Part shown: positions 25,802 to 34,655 of the stretch, one piece after another
Layout of the letters: each line of letters begins with the position of its first letter
Numbering within the stretch: the first letter of the stretch is position 1
Assembly (NCBI GenBank): GCA_038396625.1
Contig: CP121688.1
Location: forward strand, 1,426,001 to 1,490,000
DNA length: 64,000 bases
Reading direction: 5' to 3'
Source: G038396625 sp038396625
GTDB lineage: Bacteria > Bacillota > Clostridia > Peptostreptococcales > Thermotaleaceae
Notes under the pieces: generated by a model
The model's database searches: none
What the model saw: the letters and a program-made list of their open reading frames with translations, nothing else
What the model was told of the DNA's origin: nothing
Position numbers and translations under genes: made by a program

Positions 25802-26740
25802 ATGCACATAATAGATATAAATAATGGGGATCGTATGAAACTGGTGGATAAGGTGATACGGACCACGATTATTTTAAATGTTTTGTTGACAATGATTAAA
25901 ATAGGAGCAGGTTATTTTGGCAACAGTAGTGCGATTATTGCTGATGGTCTTCATTCTGCTTCAGATATTGCTACGTCTGTAGGGGTCGTACTAGGCATGT
26001 TGTTTGCATCGAAACCGAAGGATGAACAACACCAATATGGTCATGAAAAAGCGGAATCTATAGCCGGTTTTATATTGGCAGCAATTTTAATCTTAACAGG
26101 AATCAATATAGGCTACCAATCCTTAAAGACGATCTTTATGCAGACCTACCAAATACCCCAAAGCTATACAGCTATTGTGGCACTTATTTCTATTGTAATT
26201 AAGGAATATCAATTTAGAATCACGGCACAAGCAGCAAAAGAATTGAATAGCAATGCCATGATGGGAGATGCTTGGCATCACCGATCAGATGCTTTTTCCT
26301 CCATTGCGGCGTTGGTAGGTATTATCGGTGCAAGATTAGGCTATGCTTTTTTAGATCCGTTGGCGGGAACCGTTGTATCCGTGATTGTTGTAAAGATAGG
26401 GTTTAAGCTTTTGCTTGCAACTGTTGATGAATTAATGGACGGAGCTATTGATATAGAGCAGATGAAGTCTGTTGCCGAAGAAATAAAAATGATTCAGGGT
26501 GTTAAAAGTATTACAGAGTTTAGAGGAAGAAAGCATGGTTCAAAGGGATACATTGATATAAAAATCTGTGTTGATGCACGTATTACAGTTCATAAAGGGC
26601 ATACTATAGGAGAAAAAGTGGAACAATTGATTTTAGATAGAATTGTAAATATTAAGGATGTTGTTGTTCATATAGATCCATGTCACGAAAATAAAGACAA
26701 TATAAAGTGTGCTTCAAATTGCAAAGATTCTTGCCATTGA
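25802..26740 (+). CDS. Cation diffusion facilitator (CDF) efflux protein
   Basis: A 312-residue membrane protein that should export divalent metal in exchange for protons. Both CDF metal motifs are intact: ADGLHSASDIATS (helix 2) and GDAWHHRSDAFSS (helix 5). About six membrane segments lead into a ferredoxin-like cytoplasmic domain (HIDPCH). A short tail with four cysteines and a histidine (CASNCKDSCH) is unusual and may bind metal. ATG 25802 follows GGAGGAG; an ATG at 25835 is an alternative. Metal specificity (Zn, Mn, Fe) is not readable. Confidence 0.92.
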   Translation: MHIIDINNGDRMKLVDKVIRTTIILNVLLTMIKIGAGYFGNSSAIIADGLHSASDIATSVGVVLGMLFASKPKDEQHQYGHEKAESIAGFILAAILILTGINIGYQSLKTIFMQTYQIPQSYTAIVALISIVIKEYQFRITAQAAKELNSNAMMGDAWHHRSDAFSSIAALVGIIGARLGYAFLDPLAGTVVSVIVVKIGFKLLLATVDELMDGAIDIEQMKSVAEEIKMIQGVKSITEFRGRKHGSKGYIDIKICVDARITVHKGHTIGEKVEQLILDRIVNIKDVVVHIDPCHENKDNIKCASNCKDSCH

Positions 26741-26861
26741 TTTTTTATGTCGAAATCATATATAATACATTACAGCACTTAATAGCATTGTTCGATATGA
26801 GATAAGAAATAGAAAGGTCAAAGTGACCATTAACGTTGTAATTTGCTAAGGAGGAGAAAAT

Positions 26862-27614
26862 ATGGGGTTACATGCATTTTCGCGTACTGAACTGATTATT
26901 GGTACAGAAAATCTAGAGAAACTAAAAAATAGTAAAGTAGCCGTATTTGGAATTGGTGGAGTCGGAACCTTTGCAGTCGAGGCTTTGGCGAGGTCAGGAA
27001 TTGAAAATTTTGTATTGGTAGATGATGATGATGTATGTTTAACAAATATTAATCGACAAATTCACGCTTTAAGAAGTACAGTTGGAAAACCAAAGACAGA
27101 ATTAATGCAAAAGCGTATATTGGATATTAACCCGAAAGCAAAGGTAGACGCGTACAAAATGTTGTACACTGCAGAAACAGCAGAACAACTTTTATCAGAT
27201 GATTATGACTATGTGGTGGATGCCATAGATATGATATCTGCAAAATTAGATTTAATTGAAAGATGTTATAAACGAAATATCCCAATTATAAGCAGCATGG
27301 GGGCAGGCAATAAGCTAGATCCTACTAGATTTGAAGTGACAGATATATATAATACATCTATTTGCCCTATGGCAAAAGTGATGAGGAAAGAGTTGCGAAG
27401 AAGAGGAATAGAAAAGTTAAAGGTTGTATATTCTCAAGAGGAGCCTCTAAAACCAAAAGTTATTGGTGGAGACTGTAAAACGGATTGTATATGTTCTAAT
27501 AAGGATAGGACTTGTTCTGCTAGACGACAAATTCCAGGAAGTATTGCTTTTGTACCTTCTACGGTAGGGCTTATTCTTGCTTCTGTAGTTGTAAGGGACT
27601 TGATCGACCTATAA
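26862..27614 (+). CDS. tcdA: tRNA threonylcarbamoyladenosine dehydratase
   Basis: ThiF/E1-like enzyme (250 residues) that cyclises t6A37 to ct6A37 in tRNAs using ATP. The N terminus AFSRTELIIGTENLEKL and the nucleotide loop VAVFGIGGVGTFAVEALARSG are typical of TcdA/CsdL. The arginine finger region NINRQIHAL and the DAIDMISAKL motif are intact. Several cysteines near residues 205-220 (GGDCKTDCICSNKDRTCS) are a feature of clostridial members. Start follows AGGAGGAG. Single gene with its own terminator. Confidence 0.9.
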   Translation: MGLHAFSRTELIIGTENLEKLKNSKVAVFGIGGVGTFAVEALARSGIENFVLVDDDDVCLTNINRQIHALRSTVGKPKTELMQKRILDINPKAKVDAYKMLYTAETAEQLLSDDYDYVVDAIDMISAKLDLIERCYKRNIPIISSMGAGNKLDPTRFEVTDIYNTSICPMAKVMRKELRRRGIEKLKVVYSQEEPLKPKVIGGDCKTDCICSNKDRTCSARRQIPGSIAFVPSTVGLILASVVVRDLIDL

Positions 27615-27648
27615 AAAACTTAATCGCTATGGGCGATTAAGTTTTTTT
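27613..27648 (+). terminator. Terminator of tcdA
   Basis: AAAAAACTTAATCG pairs with CGATTAAGTTTTTT around a seven-base loop, ending in seven T. Confidence 0.9.
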
Positions 27649-27841
27649 GTATGATTTTATTTCCATAAGACGACAATAAATACATAAAAGTTTCATGTAA
27701 ATTTTAGCAATACTGTAAAAAATCTTGATTTATGTCAACTATAAATGATATAGTTAGAACCATGAAATAACTAGAAATCATTTATTTTACGGATAGGATG
27801 ATGTATGTTACAATACCCATTCGAAAATAAGGAGGATGAAA

Positions 27842-28663
27842 ATGAAAAAAATACGAAAAACACTGGTTATTGGCGCTTTGATTGCAGGATTAAGCGCAAG
27901 TCCTGTGGCAGCGCAAAGCTATATCCTTTCTCAAAACATATACAAGCCTACAATGCGACATAGTGATATTCAAGTATTGCAAAGTGCGTTAAAAGCAGAT
28001 GGAGTGTTTACTTATGGCAAGACGACTACATATTATGGACCGATTACAAAAAAAGCTGTTGAGACATTTCAAAGAAAATATGGTTTAACAGTTGATGGAA
28101 TTATTGGAAAACAAACGATTGGTAAAATGCAAAGCTTAGGATTGATTAATGGGAAAGTGGAGACGATAAGTAGGGGAACATCTAGAGAAAATACAGGTGA
28201 ATATTTAGATTGGTGGGCCCAAGTTTCAAATAAGATCATTCATAGGCAAGATGTATTGCTTATCAAGGATGTAGCAACAGGTAAAACCTTTAAGGTAAAA
28301 ATGACAGCCGGGACGAATCATGCAGATTGTGAAGCTTTAACGAATCAGGATACATTAATTATGAAGCAGATTTGGGGAGGTTTTAGCTGGACTAGAAGAC
28401 CTGTACTCGTATATAAAGATAATCGTGTGATTGCAGCATCTATGAGTAATATGCCACATGCAGGAGTGGAGAGTAAGCCTGCAGGTCAAACGGTATCTAA
28501 TAGAAGTGGGGGATTTGGAACGGGCTATAATTATGATACTATCAAGGGTAATGGTATGGATGGTCATGTTGATCTACACTTTAAAAATAGCCAAAGACAT
28601 AAAGATAATAAACCAGATCCTCAGCATCAAAATGCTGTAAAAAAAGCGGCAGGAATAAGATAA
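27842..28663 (+). CDS. Secreted peptidoglycan-binding protein with conserved C-terminal domain of unknown function
   Basis: A 273-residue exported protein. Signal peptide (about residues 1-24, ending VAAQS). A PG_binding_1 domain follows (HSDIQVLQSALKADGVF, then GPITKKAVETFQRKYGLTVDG and IIGKQTIGKMQSLGL). The C-terminal 150 residues contain TNHADCEAL, GGFSWTRRPVLVY, a PHAGVES motif and GHVDLHFKNSQRH near the end. The clustered His/Cys/Asp suggest a catalytic or metal site, but I cannot name the enzyme. ATG 27842 chosen because GGAGG at 27831-27835 touches the ATG at 27836. Confidence 0.8.
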   Translation: MKKIRKTLVIGALIAGLSASPVAAQSYILSQNIYKPTMRHSDIQVLQSALKADGVFTYGKTTTYYGPITKKAVETFQRKYGLTVDGIIGKQTIGKMQSLGLINGKVETISRGTSRENTGEYLDWWAQVSNKIIHRQDVLLIKDVATGKTFKVKMTAGTNHADCEALTNQDTLIMKQIWGGFSWTRRPVLVYKDNRVIAASMSNMPHAGVESKPAGQTVSNRSGGFGTGYNYDTIKGNGMDGHVDLHFKNSQRHKDNKPDPQHQNAVKKAAGIR

Positions 28664-28702
28664 ATATACAAAAGCTGGCGAAATGCCAGCTTTTGTATAT
28701 TT
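28662..28702. terminator. Bidirectional terminator
   Basis: AAATATACAAAAGCTGGC pairs exactly with GCCAGCTTTTGTATATTT around a five-base loop. It serves both convergent genes. Confidence 0.9.
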
Positions 28703-28703
28703 A

Positions 28704-30110
28704 TCATTGTTTTTTGTTTTTCGTAAGGATTTCTTTTTCGATGATACGGCATATTTCTTTTAAGGTAGATGTATTTTCTTGATTGATTTTTTCATAAACC
28801 AAGAAGAGATGATTTTCAATGTTTTCTTTTTGGATTTTGTGTAACTTGGAAGGACCTTTATCAAGTTGGTTTCTAAGATGGATTAATTTATCAACACTAT
28901 AAACCAATTCACTTATCATATCTGCACTATGATGATGAAAGGATTTATGATGAAGAATATTTAAGACCTTTTCGATTGCTTGCTCCGAGGCAAAGAGTAA
29001 CCCCATATAGGAACTAGACTCATCGATTAAATCTTCATAGTCTTTATTTGCTAATAGTAAAGTGTCAAATTGATTGGATAAATCGTCATGACTGTAAGCC
29101 AAAACATCAGATTGCACTTGATTGTCATTTAAAGAATTGCTTAGGTCCTTCATGGAGCTTGTCATTTGCTTAGAGATATAAGCAATACTAATAATGCCAA
29201 TGATCATAATAATAAGACTGCTAACAAAGATTTCTTGCATCATGCTTCTTGTCTTTTTATAAATCTTTTCTTCTTCAATAATCCCTAGTACTTTCCATCC
29301 CGTTATAGGGTTCGTTGTATAGGTAACATAATAATTGGTGAAATCTGATTTCATGTAAAGTCTGCCAGATTCTCTTTGGAAAATATGGTGAATCCAGTCG
29401 GAGGTAAGGATTTTATCGAATTGCTGATTTTGTATATCCTTTGATACAAAAAAGTATTTTCTCTGATCTTTTCCTATAATGAAGGCATATCCTTGTTTAA
29501 AGGCCTTGAAATTTTCCACCTTATTAGATAAATCATCCAAAAAGAAATCAATTGCCATAACACCTTTAAAGATATGCTGGGCATTGGTGACAGTTTTTGA
29601 AATTGTGATAATAGGTTTTTTGGTAGTTGCATCTAGATAAGGTTTTGTCCAAGCGATTGTGCCTTGTGACTTTACTGCATTGATGTACCAAGGTCTTTCT
29701 TGAGCAATCCAATTTGTATTTGCCAATGTTTCTGAAGTATCCGGCCATGTAACAAGTTTTTTGTTTTTGAAGATAACTTTATTTGGAGCAAAATAAGCAA
29801 AGGCTGTGGCGGAATAAGATTGTTGAAAAGATTTAAAAAGTTCCATTGTAGGGAAATAATACTGCTTAGGATCATCGGAAACTTTTTGTACCATCTCGTT
29901 TTGTGAAAACATTTCCAGTGCACTTTCGAAAGTGGAAAAAAACTCAGCAACAGAATGATTCAATTGTTGGATAGACTCATCAAAAGATGAGATATATTGA
30001 TTTTTTAAAATGATTCTTGAATTATCAAAGAAGAAAACGCTAATCAATGAAACCACTACGATAAATAAGATGATAAGCCACAATATAAATTTATGTGGAA
30101 TATTTTGCAT
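28704..30110 (-). CDS. Double-Cache membrane sensor lacking a recognisable output domain
   Basis: A 468-residue protein with the front half of a chemoreceptor: helix (about 10-28), dCache domain (ERPWYINAVKSQGTIAWTKP, then KPIITISKTV, GVMAIDFFLDDLSNKV), second helix (about 290-312, IFVSSLIIMIIGIISIAYIS). The cytoplasmic part is about 155 residues, mostly charged and helical, with a His-rich spot (HHKSFHHHSAD). It has no methyl-accepting hairpin tip, HisKA, GGDEF or EAL motif. Either a degenerate receptor or one with an unknown partner. It is divergent from the third kinase/activator pair, which suggests a functional link. Confidence 0.8.
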   Translation of the reverse strand: MQNIPHKFILWLIILFIVVVSLISVFFFDNSRIILKNQYISSFDESIQQLNHSVAEFFSTFESALEMFSQNEMVQKVSDDPKQYYFPTMELFKSFQQSYSATAFAYFAPNKVIFKNKKLVTWPDTSETLANTNWIAQERPWYINAVKSQGTIAWTKPYLDATTKKPIITISKTVTNAQHIFKGVMAIDFFLDDLSNKVENFKAFKQGYAFIIGKDQRKYFFVSKDIQNQQFDKILTSDWIHHIFQRESGRLYMKSDFTNYYVTYTTNPITGWKVLGIIEEEKIYKKTRSMMQEIFVSSLIIMIIGIISIAYISKQMTSSMKDLSNSLNDNQVQSDVLAYSHDDLSNQFDTLLLANKDYEDLIDESSSYMGLLFASEQAIEKVLNILHHKSFHHHSADMISELVYSVDKLIHLRNQLDKGPSKLHKIQKENIENHLFLVYEKINQENTSTLKEICRIIEKEILTKNKKQ

Positions 30111-30266
30111 AATATTCTCTCCTTGTATTTGTTGAGATGCTTTGCTCTTATTCTAACAAATAATCAAAGAATTTTAAATGCATAATAGGCATAAACAAAA
30201 AGCGATTTCATGATAAAATATGTTTGAATGATAAAATAATGATGGATAGAAGTTGGAGATGAATCT

Positions 30267-32015
30267 ATGAAATCGGGTATAAAAAAGAAAATTATTTTGC
30301 CACTATTCTTTTTAATGATAATGCCTATTTTTGTTTTGGGAGGATTGAGTTTTTGGAATGATTACAAGCTAATTCAGAACAATGAGATAATGCATGTAGA
30401 CACAATATTAAATGATCTACTAATTTTACTGGAGAATATAGACTATCCTATTGATCAAAAGGGATTTGTGCTAAATTATATTAAATCCATGGATAAAGAA
30501 AATATGTTTATCATTGAGAAAGACAAATTTGTATATTACCATATTCAGAATGAAGATATTGATGTAGATCAGATACGAAAAGCGATTAAACAGGATACCC
30601 AGATACTACAAAGATATATTCTACGATATCGTGTCTATCGTCAATGGGATTGGAAAATTGGATTTTTAATTGATAAAAAGCAAATACCTTCTAGGACGTA
30701 TGCCATTAATGCCTATCTTACACTACTAATTCCTTTGTTTATTTTATTCTCTTTAGGTGCGATTACAGTAATTACTGAGAATTTTTCTAAACCTATAGAG
30801 ATTCTTTTAGATGGCTATAAGCATATGCTTACTGGTAATTTTAAAACAAAGATTAATATTGAACGCAAAGACGAACTAGGCTTATTAGGACATGCCTTTA
30901 ACGATATGAAAAATGAAATCGCGGATAGGACCAATAAATTTATCCAAATGAAAAATTTTAATGAGGATATATTAAGGAGTATTGCAACAGGTATTATTAC
31001 CACGAATGTTGCTGGAAAAGTTATAAAATATAATCAAGCGGCAGTAGAGATTATTGAAAAAACGACCCAGTCAAAAGAATCACATCCAGCGATTGTCAAA
31101 GTGTTATTAAAGCAGATTATGAATACGCTGCAAACAGAAAAAACAATGAATTGTATAGAAAGTTTTTTAAGCAAAGAAGAAGGAAAAAGTATCTATTTAG
31201 ATATTACGACCGCCCTCATGAAAAAAGAAGATGGCACAACAATCGGTGTAATATGCAGTTTTAATGACATTAGTAATAGAAAAAGAATTGAAGACAAGAT
31301 AGAGCGTATCAATCGCTTAACTTCCTTAGGACAGCTAACTGCTGCTTTAGCGCATGAAATTAGAAATCCTTTAGCAGGGATGAAAATGAGTGCACAAGTA
31401 TTAAAAAAAAGATTGTGTAAGCACTTAAGTACAACGGATGAAAAATTATTTGATGCAACCATTCATGAAATAGATCGATTGAATGATTTAATCACAGACT
31501 TGTTGGATTTTTCTAAGCCACATTTACCCAAAATTCAAGTAGTAAATGTGGATGAAGTGTTAGAAAATGCACTACAATTTTCCAACAAAATTATTTCTCA
31601 AAAGCAGATCAGTGTACGAAAGGAATATTGGAAAGCATCTGTGTCTGTTTATTTTGATAAGGGGCAATTAGCACAAGTTTTTCTTAATCTGATTTCTAAT
31701 GCTGTAAAAGCCATGGATGCACAAGGCATTTTAAGAATTCGTATGGAACCTATAGAAGAAACAGAAAGAATACGTATCATATTTGAGGATAATGGATGTG
31801 GCATAGAAAAAGAAAATCTTTATAAAATATTTGATCCCTTTTATACTACCAGCGAAAGTGGGACAGGATTAGGCCTATCTGTTGTGCATAAGCTAATCAC
31901 TGCCAATAATGGTGAAATTGATGTAGAAAGTCAAATAAGAAAAGGAACAAAAATAAAGTTATGTATACCGTTGTATAGGAGAGATGAAGATGAAGAAAAA
32001 AGTACTGATTATTGA
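30267..32015 (+). CDS. Sensor histidine kinase (third pair)
   Basis: A 582-residue kinase. Two helices (about 8-28 and 150-172) bracket a short extracellular segment of about 120 residues with no clear domain. HAMP (NFSKPIEILLDGYKHMLTGNF), PAS (FNEDILRSIATGIITTNVAG), the H-box LTAALAHEIRNPLAGMKMSA, and ATPase motifs NLISNAVKAMDAQG, DNGCGI and SGTGLGLS follow. It overlaps the activator gene by 26 bases. Presumed to control the glutaminase/symporter operon through that activator. Confidence 0.92.
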   Translation: MKSGIKKKIILPLFFLMIMPIFVLGGLSFWNDYKLIQNNEIMHVDTILNDLLILLENIDYPIDQKGFVLNYIKSMDKENMFIIEKDKFVYYHIQNEDIDVDQIRKAIKQDTQILQRYILRYRVYRQWDWKIGFLIDKKQIPSRTYAINAYLTLLIPLFILFSLGAITVITENFSKPIEILLDGYKHMLTGNFKTKINIERKDELGLLGHAFNDMKNEIADRTNKFIQMKNFNEDILRSIATGIITTNVAGKVIKYNQAAVEIIEKTTQSKESHPAIVKVLLKQIMNTLQTEKTMNCIESFLSKEEGKSIYLDITTALMKKEDGTTIGVICSFNDISNRKRIEDKIERINRLTSLGQLTAALAHEIRNPLAGMKMSAQVLKKRLCKHLSTTDEKLFDATIHEIDRLNDLITDLLDFSKPHLPKIQVVNVDEVLENALQFSNKIISQKQISVRKEYWKASVSVYFDKGQLAQVFLNLISNAVKAMDAQGILRIRMEPIEETERIRIIFEDNGCGIEKENLYKIFDPFYTTSESGTGLGLSVVHKLITANNGEIDVESQIRKGTKIKLCIPLYRRDEDEEKSTDY

Positions 32016-33363
32016 CGATGAAGAGATTATTCGCTTATCATTAGGAGAAGGATTAAGAGATTTTGATTATGAAGTAAAAACAGCTCAAAATAAAAAAGAA
32101 GCAATCGACAAGGTACATAGCTTTCGTCCAGATGTCATCCTCTTAGATCTAAGGCTAAAAGGAGAGAATGGCTTAGATATTGCAAAATATATCAAACAAA
32201 TAGACGATTATATAGAAATTATCATGATGACAGCTTATGGAGATATCAAGACAGCGATTCAAGCCATCAAATTAGGCGCTACCGATTACCTAAAAAAGCC
32301 ACTGGATTTAGACGAAGTGAATGTATCTATTTCAAAAGCAATGATGAATCAGTGTATCAAAAGAAAGCTTCAGATTTATCAAGAAAGGGAAGCAAAAGCA
32401 AATGATCAGTTTATCGGAGAAGATCCGGTCATGCAGGATACGTTAAAAAAAATGGAAATATTATCACAAAATGACTCAGTTACTGTATTAATTCAGGGTG
32501 AGACAGGTACGGGAAAAGAAGTAGTAGCTTCTTATATTCACAACAATAGTGCTAGAAAAGATTCTTTAATGCTGAGTATCAATTGTGCAGCAATTCCAGG
32601 TCAGTTGCTGGAGAGCGAATTATTTGGATTTGAGAAAAATGCTTTTACTGGTGCAAATGCAAGGAAAAAGGGTTTATTAGAACTTGCCGATGGAGGAACT
32701 CTATTCTTAGATGAATTAGGTGAAATGCCACTAGATATTCAAGCCAAGCTATTAAGGTTTCTAGAGACGAAACAATTTCAAAAAATAGGGGGATTAGAAA
32801 CAATAGAAGTAGATATTCGTATTATTGCTGCTACGAATAAAAATTTAGATGAAGCCATTGCTAGAAAAGAGTTTAGAGAAGATTTGTATTATCGATTAAA
32901 TGTAATCCCGATGGTGATTCCGCCCTTGAGGGTAAGGGGGATGGATGTCTTAAAAATTGCAACGTATTTTTTAGATATTTACGCCCATAAGTTCAATAAA
33001 TCATTCGTCGGTTTTTCAGAAAAAGCAAAGGAGCAGATGCTGGAATATGATTGGCCAGGTAATGTACGGGAATTAAAAAATATCGTGGAGAGAATGGTCA
33101 TATTAAATGAAGGTGAAATTTTGGATGTAGGACATTTGCCTATTGAACTACAAAACAGAATGGCGTTATCTACTAAGGAGATGAAGGAGGAAGAAATAAA
33201 GCTAAAACAAGGATTTTCGTTAGAAGCGAAGGTTGCAGAAGTTGAGAAAAAGTATATTATGAAAGCACTGAATGAAGCCAAAGGAAATCATTCAAACGCT
33301 GCAAAACTTTTGGGAATTTCTAGGTTTGCTTTAAAAAGGAGATTAGAGAAGTATTTTGAATAA
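31990..33363 (+). CDS. NtrC-family sigma-54-dependent response regulator with NAFTGA loop (third pair)
   Basis: A 457-residue activator. Receiver with D53 (VILLDLRLKG), Walker A GETGTGKE, Walker B region GTLFLDELGE, Fis-type helix-turn-helix (GNHSNAAKLLGISRFALKRR). The sigma-54 contact loop reads EKNAFTGA: the first glycine of GAFTGA is Asn217 (codon AAT at 32638). The other two activators here keep GAFTGA. I choose ATG 31990, six bases after AGGAGAG; the ATG at 31984 abuts it. Repeated candidate binding sites and a sigma-54 promoter follow the gene. Confidence 0.92.
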   Translation: MKKKVLIIDDEEIIRLSLGEGLRDFDYEVKTAQNKKEAIDKVHSFRPDVILLDLRLKGENGLDIAKYIKQIDDYIEIIMMTAYGDIKTAIQAIKLGATDYLKKPLDLDEVNVSISKAMMNQCIKRKLQIYQEREAKANDQFIGEDPVMQDTLKKMEILSQNDSVTVLIQGETGTGKEVVASYIHNNSARKDSLMLSINCAAIPGQLLESELFGFEKNAFTGANARKKGLLELADGGTLFLDELGEMPLDIQAKLLRFLETKQFQKIGGLETIEVDIRIIAATNKNLDEAIARKEFREDLYYRLNVIPMVIPPLRVRGMDVLKIATYFLDIYAHKFNKSFVGFSEKAKEQMLEYDWPGNVRELKNIVERMVILNEGEILDVGHLPIELQNRMALSTKEMKEEEIKLKQGFSLEAKVAEVEKKYIMKALNEAKGNHSNAAKLLGISRFALKRRLEKYFE

Positions 33364-33404
33364 AACGTGCGAAATCTAACATAGGGTGCGATTTAGCACG
33401 TTTT
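33362..33404 (+). terminator. Weak terminator-like stem overlapping activator-site repeats
   Basis: AAAACGTGC-G-AAATC pairs with GATTT-A-GCACGTTTT around a 13-base loop; only four T follow. It overlaps the first two GTGCGA repeats. Confidence 0.55.
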
Positions 33405-33424
33405 CTATGTGCGAAATATAACAT
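33367..33424. promoter_or_regulatory. Candidate upstream activator sites of the glutaminase operon
   Basis: GTGCGAAATCTAACAT (33367-33382) and GTGCGAAATATAACAT (33409-33424) are 15/16 identical and 42 bases (four helical turns) apart. Between them sits the inverted form GTGCGATTTAGCAC (33386-33399). They end about 80 bases before the sigma-54 promoter. Confidence 0.6.
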
Positions 33425-33504
33425 TTGTTTCAATTCAAAATATTTTTTAAAATAGGAAATCAGCAGTATCCATACTTTTAAGATGCATTGTTTTGATGAA
33501 GAGT

Positions 33505-33520
33505 TGGCATGAATTTTGCT
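33505..33520 (+). promoter_or_regulatory. Sigma-54 (-24/-12) promoter of glutaminase
   Basis: TGGCAT-N5-TTGCT with exactly ten bases between GG and GC, 70 bases before the glsA start codon and downstream of the third activator gene. Confidence 0.82.
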
Positions 33521-33590
33521 TAATAGAATCAATAAGTTTTAGAACAAATAAAAAATATCACGAAATTTATCATGGTTGGAGTGATGTTAA

Positions 33591-34508
33591 ATGGAAAAAC
33601 TATTGGCATCGGTCATTGAAAACAATAGAATTTGGGCACAGCAAGGAGAAGTTGCAGCTTATATACCAGAACTTGCAAAAGCTAATCCCAGTGCTTTAGG
33701 AATTCATATTGTGGATTTGGAAGGGCATGAATTTTGTGCTGGAGATGATCAAACGAAATTTACAATTCAAAGCGTATCCAAAGTTATTACATTGATTTGC
33801 GCTTTGATAGACAAAGGAAAAGAAGTGGTATTTTCAAAGGTGGGATCAGAGCCCTCTGCAGATTCATTTAATTCGATTGTAAAGCTCGAAACTAGAAACT
33901 CTCACAAACCATTAAATCCTTTTATTAATGCAGGGGCAATTGTTTGTACGTCTCTGGTAGCAGGAGACAACGGCATTGAAAAATTTGATCGTGTTCATCA
34001 GATGATTAAGAAAATGGCCAACAATCCCCACATAGAAGCAAATTATCATGTTTACAATTCGGAAAAGCTGACAGGTAATACCAATAGAGCGATTGCCTAT
34101 TATCTTAAAGGAGCAAACATTATTGAGAGAGATGTAGAGGACGTACTAGATGCTTATTTCAAGCTATGTGCCATAGAGGTTACGGTAAAAGATGTTGCAA
34201 ATATGGCTGCAGTTATTGCTAATCAAGGAGTAGCGCCTTGGTCAAATGAAAGACTTATTCCCCAAAAGGTCAATCAGATTGTTCAAGCAATTATGATGAC
34301 TTGCGGGCTATACAATGCTTCAGGAGAGTTTGCAGTTAATGTTGGTGTCCCTGCGAAGAGTGGTGTAGGTGGGTGTATTATGGCAGTTGTTCCCAAAAGA
34401 ATGGGCATTGCAGTCGTGGGACCTGCTTTAGATGAAAGTGGAAATAGTAGTGGTGGATTAAAGGTGTTAGAGGAACTATCACAAAAGCTAGTACTTAGCA
34501 TCTTTTAG
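33591..34508 (+). CDS. glsA: Glutaminase
   Basis: Serine-dependent beta-lactamase-fold glutaminase (305 residues, usual length) that hydrolyses L-glutamine to glutamate and ammonia in the cytosol. The catalytic SxxK is S61-V-S-K64 in FTIQSVSKVITL, and further family motifs are present: RNSHKPLNPFINAGAI, SEKLTGNTNRAIAYYLK and VPAKSGVGGCIMAVVP. Start by a weak GGAGTG site. Followed 147 bases later by an alanine/glycine symporter with no terminator between, so both are probably under the sigma-54 promoter. Confidence 0.95.
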   Translation: MEKLLASVIENNRIWAQQGEVAAYIPELAKANPSALGIHIVDLEGHEFCAGDDQTKFTIQSVSKVITLICALIDKGKEVVFSKVGSEPSADSFNSIVKLETRNSHKPLNPFINAGAIVCTSLVAGDNGIEKFDRVHQMIKKMANNPHIEANYHVYNSEKLTGNTNRAIAYYLKGANIIERDVEDVLDAYFKLCAIEVTVKDVANMAAVIANQGVAPWSNERLIPQKVNQIVQAIMMTCGLYNASGEFAVNVGVPAKSGVGGCIMAVVPKRMGIAVVGPALDESGNSSGGLKVLEELSQKLVLSIF

Positions 34509-34655
34509 TAACTATGTAATAGAATAGGTGATCTCAAAATTCTTGTTCAAGTAAATTTCCATATGACCAGATGAAAAAAAGATGGATCACCAGCGCCTAG
34601 ATGGATTGGCGTTGGATAACCATAGATAAATGATAAGAAGGGAGTTTATGTCTTT

